Positions 14,429-17,661 of a DNA stretch of 17,661 bases are shown piece by piece. A model generated the notes under the pieces. The model was not told where the DNA came from. It saw nothing but the letters and a program-made list of their open reading frames with translations, and made no database searches. Position 1 is the stretch's first letter. Every line of letters starts with the position of its first letter. This DNA comes from Eubacterium sp. (GTDB taxonomy: Bacteria; Bacillota_A; Clostridia; Lachnospirales; Lachnospiraceae): assembly GCA_024687845.1 (NCBI GenBank), contig JAILEL010000273.1, positions 1 to 17,661 of the forward strand, read 5' to 3'. Both the position numbers and the translations under genes were made by a program.

Positions 14429-14474
14429 GTTTACAGTTTACGGTTTACAAAAATGTAAACGGTAAACTGTAAAC
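14429..14474. repeat. Palindromic 7-mer iteron array, candidate parC/operator
   Basis: Three tandem 7-mers GTTTACA, GTTTACG, GTTTACA (14429-14449), the loop AAAA, then TGTAAAC, GGTAAAC, TGTAAAC (14454-14474). The 21-bp arms pair except for one central G/G. No U-tract follows on either strand. A TATAAT (14501-14506) lies 26 bp downstream of the array. Its position 55 bp before the ParM-like start matches where ParR-type adaptors bind iterons to partition plasmids and repress the par operon. Confidence 0.6.
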
Positions 14475-14529
14475 CAACGATAAAAAAGTTTGAAAAAAAA
14501 TATAATCGTAACAAGGAGATATTGAAATA

Positions 14530-15471
14530 ATGGAAAATATAAAATTCAAAGATTATGAAATCATAGGAATAGATCATGGTTTCGGAAATATTAAAACAAG
14601 AAATACAACTTTCCGAGCGGGAATAACAGTAAGCGATGCAGAGAATGACATCGCTCCGGATGTTGTTAAGTATAAGGATAAGTATCTGATCATCGGAGAG
14701 AATCATAAAAGCTTCGAGTCAGATAAAGTAATAAATGATGATTACTATTATCTGACGATGGCAGCATTAGCGAAAGAGATGAGAATTAGAAAAATCAGAT
14801 CTGCAAAGCTGGTACTTGCTGTAGGACTGCCTCTTATGTGGGCGCAGGAACAGAGGGAAGTGTTCCGAAATTATCTTATGCGCGAGAAAGAGCTGGAGTT
14901 TGAGTATAAGGGTATTTCCTACTCCGTCACTATCGAAAGGGTTCTGGTTTTCACCCAGGGTTATGTGGCAATCATGGAGCGCATTGGCGAACTGGATGGT
15001 ATCTACTATGTTGCAGACATTGGAAACGGAACTATTAATGTAATGTATATAAATGATCATAGGATTAATAGTTCGAGATGCTTTACAGATCAGCTGGGAG
15101 TGCGGAAGTGTATCGAGAGTATGCAGAATGAAATCGCAAATAGGATGCAGAAGGACATACCTTATGACATTTGTGAGGAATACCTGATAAAAGGAACTAC
15201 TACTTTGCCAGAACGGATACAAACTATTATGGATGAAACAGCCTGCAAGTATGTTTCTTCCATAATAGGAAAACTCAAGGAACATGGATATGATTCGGAT
15301 TATATGAAGCTGATCTGCATGGGTGGGGGCTCCGGTATTGTGAAAAGATACTTACGCTTACCTGATACAGATGTGGAATATATGGATGATATCAGAGCCA
15401 CAGCTAAGGGTTACGAACAGTTTGCCCTTACTGTGCTCAGAAAAGAGATGAAGAGAAATGGGAAAGGATAA
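14530..15471 (+). CDS. ParM/StbA-like actin-family ATPase
   Basis: A 313-residue actin-like protein, predicted to polymerise and push sister copies of the excised element apart. Phosphate-1 loop GIDHGFGNIKT (residues 13-23), phosphate-2 loop VADIGNGTINV (161-171) and adenosine motif CMGGGSGI (263-270) are in the expected order and spacing. The length matches ParM (about 320). AAGGAG lies about 11 bases before the ATG. The 3' end overlaps the next gene by 14 bp, so the two are coupled, and the upstream iteron palindrome completes a ParM-ParR-parC layout. The subfamily (ParM, Alp7A-like, others) cannot be settled by eye. Confidence 0.85.
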   Translation: MENIKFKDYEIIGIDHGFGNIKTRNTTFRAGITVSDAENDIAPDVVKYKDKYLIIGENHKSFESDKVINDDYYYLTMAALAKEMRIRKIRSAKLVLAVGLPLMWAQEQREVFRNYLMREKELEFEYKGISYSVTIERVLVFTQGYVAIMERIGELDGIYYVADIGNGTINVMYINDHRINSSRCFTDQLGVRKCIESMQNEIANRMQKDIPYDICEEYLIKGTTTLPERIQTIMDETACKYVSSIIGKLKEHGYDSDYMKLICMGGGSGIVKRYLRLPDTDVEYMDDIRATAKGYEQFALTVLRKEMKRNGKG

Positions 15472-15883
15472 TAAATGCATACATATCAGGTTCAATCTTG
15501 ATGACAAGATGGAAGCTGATGTGTGGCAATGGCTTCATAGCGCAGCTGAAGGGGAGCATAAATCCATGAATGGATTTGTGCTCCAGGTGCTAAGCTGGCA
15601 GATGTCCGTGAATGATAACGGTTTTGCACCGCAAAAAACAGTTATCGCTTTACAGGACAGCGTACAAAGTATTCTGTCAGAAAGTATAGTGGACAGACTT
15701 TCTGACAGAATAATCGAAAAGCTTAGCACTAAGATGAACCTGACGGATTTACACCTGAGTGTAAAGCCATCTTCATCATCTGAGAACGGTGGTAGTTCGA
15801 CAGATGATGAAGATCCGATGTCAGGTGAATCCTTGGAATCCAGTATTCCGGAGGAAGCACTGGATTTCATGGGTGGATATTAA
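15458..15883 (+). CDS. Ribbon-helix-helix ParR-like partition adaptor (putative)
   Basis: A 141-residue protein. Residues 8-50 read as a ribbon-helix-helix: strand CIHIRFNLDD, helix A EADVWQWLHSAAEG and helix B SMNGFVLQVLSWQ. Residues 65-100 are likely helical. The tail is serine- and acid-rich (SSSSENGGSSTDDED), ending in EEALDFMGGY, which could dock on the actin filament as ParR tails do. It overlaps the actin gene by 14 bp with no good ribosome site of its own. No specific homologue is recognised; the role is inferred from fold and position. The coding DNA is unusual in containing at least six inverted repeats, some with 14-16 bp arms. Confidence 0.65.
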   Translation: MGKDNKCIHIRFNLDDKMEADVWQWLHSAAEGEHKSMNGFVLQVLSWQMSVNDNGFAPQKTVIALQDSVQSILSESIVDRLSDRIIEKLSTKMNLTDLHLSVKPSSSSENGGSSTDDEDPMSGESLESSIPEEALDFMGGY

Positions 15884-16111
15884 GTGGTAGCACTTTGCTA
15901 CTACTTAATATTCAGATGTAGTTTGCGTGGTAGCAGTATGCTACCATATCGCTCCGGTTGGAGTGATATTTGTAAGATGCCGGTGACATCTTACAGCCGC
16001 AAAATACATCCATTATATCAGCCCAAAGGCTGATATTTACGGTGAAGCGGTACGGTTCCCCTCGGAGAGGTCCGACACTTAACGTAGTTAAGTACGAGGA
16101 CACGTACTTAA
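15553..16111. other. Dense array of inverted repeats, candidate oriT, centromere or structured RNA
   Basis: Inverted repeats follow one another: 15553-15584 (14-bp arms, one wobble), 15614-15646, 15670-15712 (16 bp perfect), 15748-15765 (7 bp), 15769-15814 (14 bp perfect), 15837-15866 (8+4 bp), 15877-15911 (16 bp, one wobble), 15928-15946 (8 bp), 15946-15969 (10 bp, one wobble), 15971-15995 (9 bp), 16015-16036 (9 bp), 16053-16074 (partial), and 16077-16093 or 16088-16111 (7 and 9 bp). The first six lie in the ParR-like gene, one spans its stop codon, and the rest fill the 314-bp gap before the relaxase gene, where mobilization origins usually sit. No other part of the window shows this density. 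Confidence 0.75.
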
Positions 16112-16161
16112 GCTTCTTAAATATGGCTACCCCGAACGGCAAGGGCAAAAATGTGGAATAA
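16042..16161 (+). other. Possible 39-codon reading frame in the gap before the relaxase
   Basis: A GTG-started frame reads MKRYGSPRRGPTLNVVKYED and continues to MATPNGKGKNVE before TAA. It is open upstream to about 15974. Third positions favour C and G, unlike the neighbouring genes, and the frame overlaps several hairpins with no good ribosome site. Most likely conserved non-coding DNA, with a leader peptide as the alternative. Confidence 0.15.
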
Positions 16162-16197
16162 AAGATAATTGGATTTTAGAAAGAAAATGAGAGGAAA

Positions 16198-17580
16198 ATG
16201 AGTATGAATATAACGAAATCATTCTCAGTAGGATTACCCTGTATGAAGCTATCGCTAAATCCTTCTAATCAAAAACACAATGGAAAGGCTGCGAAAACCT
16301 GTAGCGTCGTATCAGCCTGGGAAGAGATGAGTGATAAGCGTAGAGGTAAAGATAAATCTATAGATAAGGATCTTACGGAGAACAATGTGTGGCTTATAGG
16401 TGATACTGATATTGATATGGTCGGCGTAGTACAAGCGGAGGTCGATGCAATATCTGCGGAAAGAAAAGAGCATGGAAAAAGAGCACTAAGGAAAGATACA
16501 GTATCTGCCATAGAAATGATAGAGAAAGTTCCTGTTGAGGTAATGATGGATTTATCTAGAGATGAGCAGATAGAACTTCTTAAAATCAGTAATGAGGTAT
16601 ATGAAGAGTTACTTCATGAATGGGCTCCTGAGTGGAAAACGCAGGTGGCAGTAATTCATTTTGATGAATGGGGAGGAAAATCTCCACACACTCATAGGAT
16701 TGTCACGACTACAACGACAGATGAAAATGGTATTCATAACATGAATGCCAAGCAGGATTTCAATTTAAAATTCTTTACATTTATCAACACGAATTATCCT
16801 AAGAGGATGAGAGAGAGAGGAGTTCCGCTAAAGGATTGCAAGTCATATGAACAGATGACAGAAGAGGAGAAGGTAGAGCACAAAGAAAAGAAAAAAGAAT
16901 ATGGAGTGGATGCTGTAACCTATAAAATAAAGAAGGCTGCTGAGCTGGATGACAGAATACAATTCCAGGAAGAAAAATCTCAGGAACTGAAAGAAGATTT
17001 TAAAGCTACAATGAAAGAGAATTACGATATAAAGGCTCAGAATAAAGAACTCGCAAATGAGAATAAAGAACTGCAGGAAGAAAACGAAAAAATAAAAAAA
17101 GAATGTCAGGATGCGGAAAAACAAGTTAACAAGCTTAAAGAGGATAGCAAATTATATTCGGAAGGGATTGAAGAGTTTGACGAATCCAAGTGGGAGATTC
17201 CAGATCCACCAAAACTAATAAAGGCTTCTGTTTATAGAGAAAAATATATTAAGCCATTTGTAAAGAAGCTTCTTAAAAAGCTTATATCGTTACAGAAAAA
17301 ATGTAATGGTTTTATGATTGAAATCAAGAATCTTAATAAGCGACTTGATGACGAATCTAAGAGGAGATATAAGGCTGAGGAAAATGGGAATAAGATTGCC
17401 AGAAAATATCTTGAGGCTAATAATATAGCTAAAAAATATGGTTTTATTGAACGCGTTCTTGGAAAGGATAAAACAGAGGAGATAGTGAATCAGGGAATTC
17501 AGCTGGTGGAAAGAGAAGCCCAGGAGCGAGAACAGGAAAGAAGACAAAGGAAGTCGAGAAAGGTTGAGTTGTCATTATAG
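16198..17580 (+). CDS. MOBV-family relaxase (Mob_Pre, plasmid recombination enzyme)
   Basis: A 460-residue mobilization protein. The N-terminal domain carries the Mob_Pre motifs: QKHNGK near residues 25-30 with SIDKDLTENN at 54-63, and the metal-binding HFDEWGGKSPHTH at 154-166, equivalent to the HxDExxPHxH motif that positions the nicking residue. Residues about 250-320 and 350-400 form a long charged coiled coil, as in other Pre/Mob proteins. It would nick oriT and lead one strand into a recipient using a helper conjugation system. AGAGG lies 3 bases before ATG 16198 and 9 before the in-frame ATG 16204, which may be the real start. The hairpin-rich gap upstream is the natural place for oriT. 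Confidence 0.88.
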   Translation: MSMNITKSFSVGLPCMKLSLNPSNQKHNGKAAKTCSVVSAWEEMSDKRRGKDKSIDKDLTENNVWLIGDTDIDMVGVVQAEVDAISAERKEHGKRALRKDTVSAIEMIEKVPVEVMMDLSRDEQIELLKISNEVYEELLHEWAPEWKTQVAVIHFDEWGGKSPHTHRIVTTTTTDENGIHNMNAKQDFNLKFFTFINTNYPKRMRERGVPLKDCKSYEQMTEEEKVEHKEKKKEYGVDAVTYKIKKAAELDDRIQFQEEKSQELKEDFKATMKENYDIKAQNKELANENKELQEENEKIKKECQDAEKQVNKLKEDSKLYSEGIEEFDESKWEIPDPPKLIKASVYREKYIKPFVKKLLKKLISLQKKCNGFMIEIKNLNKRLDDESKRRYKAEENGNKIARKYLEANNIAKKYGFIERVLGKDKTEEIVNQGIQLVEREAQEREQERRQRKSRKVELSL

Positions 17581-17661
17581 AGATATTACAAAAAAGTAAA
17601 AACTCAAAGAAGCGGAAATCAGTATATATCGAAGAGATTCCCCCTTACCTGTTGAAAACTA
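17574..17661 (+). other. Open frame running off the right edge, possible next gene
   Basis: Overlapping the relaxase stop codon in another frame, a reading frame with protein-like content (KRKSVYIEEIPPYLLKT) stays open to the window end. The only upstream start options are ATT 17574 or other rare codons, and there is no clear ribosome site, so the true start or nature is unresolved. Confidence 0.25.

Noticed and set aside
14429..14474. Palindrome as an intrinsic terminator of the VapE-type gene
   Set aside because: The arms are AT-rich and no U-tract follows on either strand; the tandem 7-mer composition fits a protein-binding array better.
15877..15911. Hairpin at the ParR-like stop codon as a plain transcription terminator
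   Set aside because: The 16-bp stem is followed by CAGATG rather than a U-tract and is one of a long series of similar hairpins.
15912..16148. 78-codon minus-strand reading frame in the hairpin-rich gap
   Set aside because: No ribosome site, and its sequence is dictated by the inverted repeats of both strands. I read the region as non-coding structure.

Overview
The window reads as the chromosome of a low-GC Gram-positive anaerobe of the class Clostridia, most likely a Lachnospiraceae relative of Butyrivibrio, Roseburia or Pseudobutyrivibrio. The grounds are strong AGGAGG ribosome sites, AT-rich spacers, an ECF sigma / zinc-finger anti-sigma / DUF4097 operon, a ferredoxin-type aldo/keto reductase, and a mobile element of a type common in gut Firmicutes. 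I cannot name a species from sequence alone.

Left part (1-9740), ordinary chromosome. The 5' end of a DUF1294-like membrane protein runs off the left edge. It is followed by a chain of GCGAAGC-loop DNA hairpins and a UraA-type uracil permease. Next comes a three-gene minus-strand ABC exporter operon (ATPase and two ABC-2 permeases) and a divergent AraC/cupin regulator. The AraC gene converges on, and overlaps by 75 bp, a minus-strand stress operon: ECF sigma factor, polytopic zf-HC2 anti-sigma factor and DUF4097 lipoprotein. That operon has a consensus ECF promoter just upstream of the sigma gene. A minus-strand aldo/keto reductase with two 4Fe-4S clusters follows. Beyond it lie a strong bidirectional terminator, possibly closing a short RNA, and tRNA-Gln(CTG) with its own promoter and terminator.

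Right part (about 9850-17661), an integrative mobilizable element next to tRNA-Gln and open at the right edge. In order: a left end with repeated GATAGGTCAAT motifs (candidate integrase arm sites); an XRE repressor (minus); a divergent control region with a TTGACA-N17-TATACT promoter and TTACG-N5-CGTAA operators; an excisionase-like HTH protein; a tyrosine integrase; a CHC2 primase-like protein overlapping a VapE-type helicase; a ParM/StbA-like actin; a ribbon-helix-helix ParR-like protein; and a MOBV (Mob_Pre) relaxase with a coiled-coil tail. The gene set implies integration/excision, replication of the excised circle, filament-driven partition and conjugative mobilization by a helper.

The most striking signal is non-protein. 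A 46-bp palindrome made of three tandem 7-mers facing three inverted 7-mers sits just upstream of the actin gene, a good candidate centromere/operator (parC). From about 15553 to 16111 the DNA is almost continuously tiled by a dozen inverted repeats, several with 14-16 bp arms. Half lie inside the ParR-like reading frame and half in the gap before the relaxase. This could be an extended oriT, centromere, single-strand origin or structured RNA, and I know of no described equivalent.
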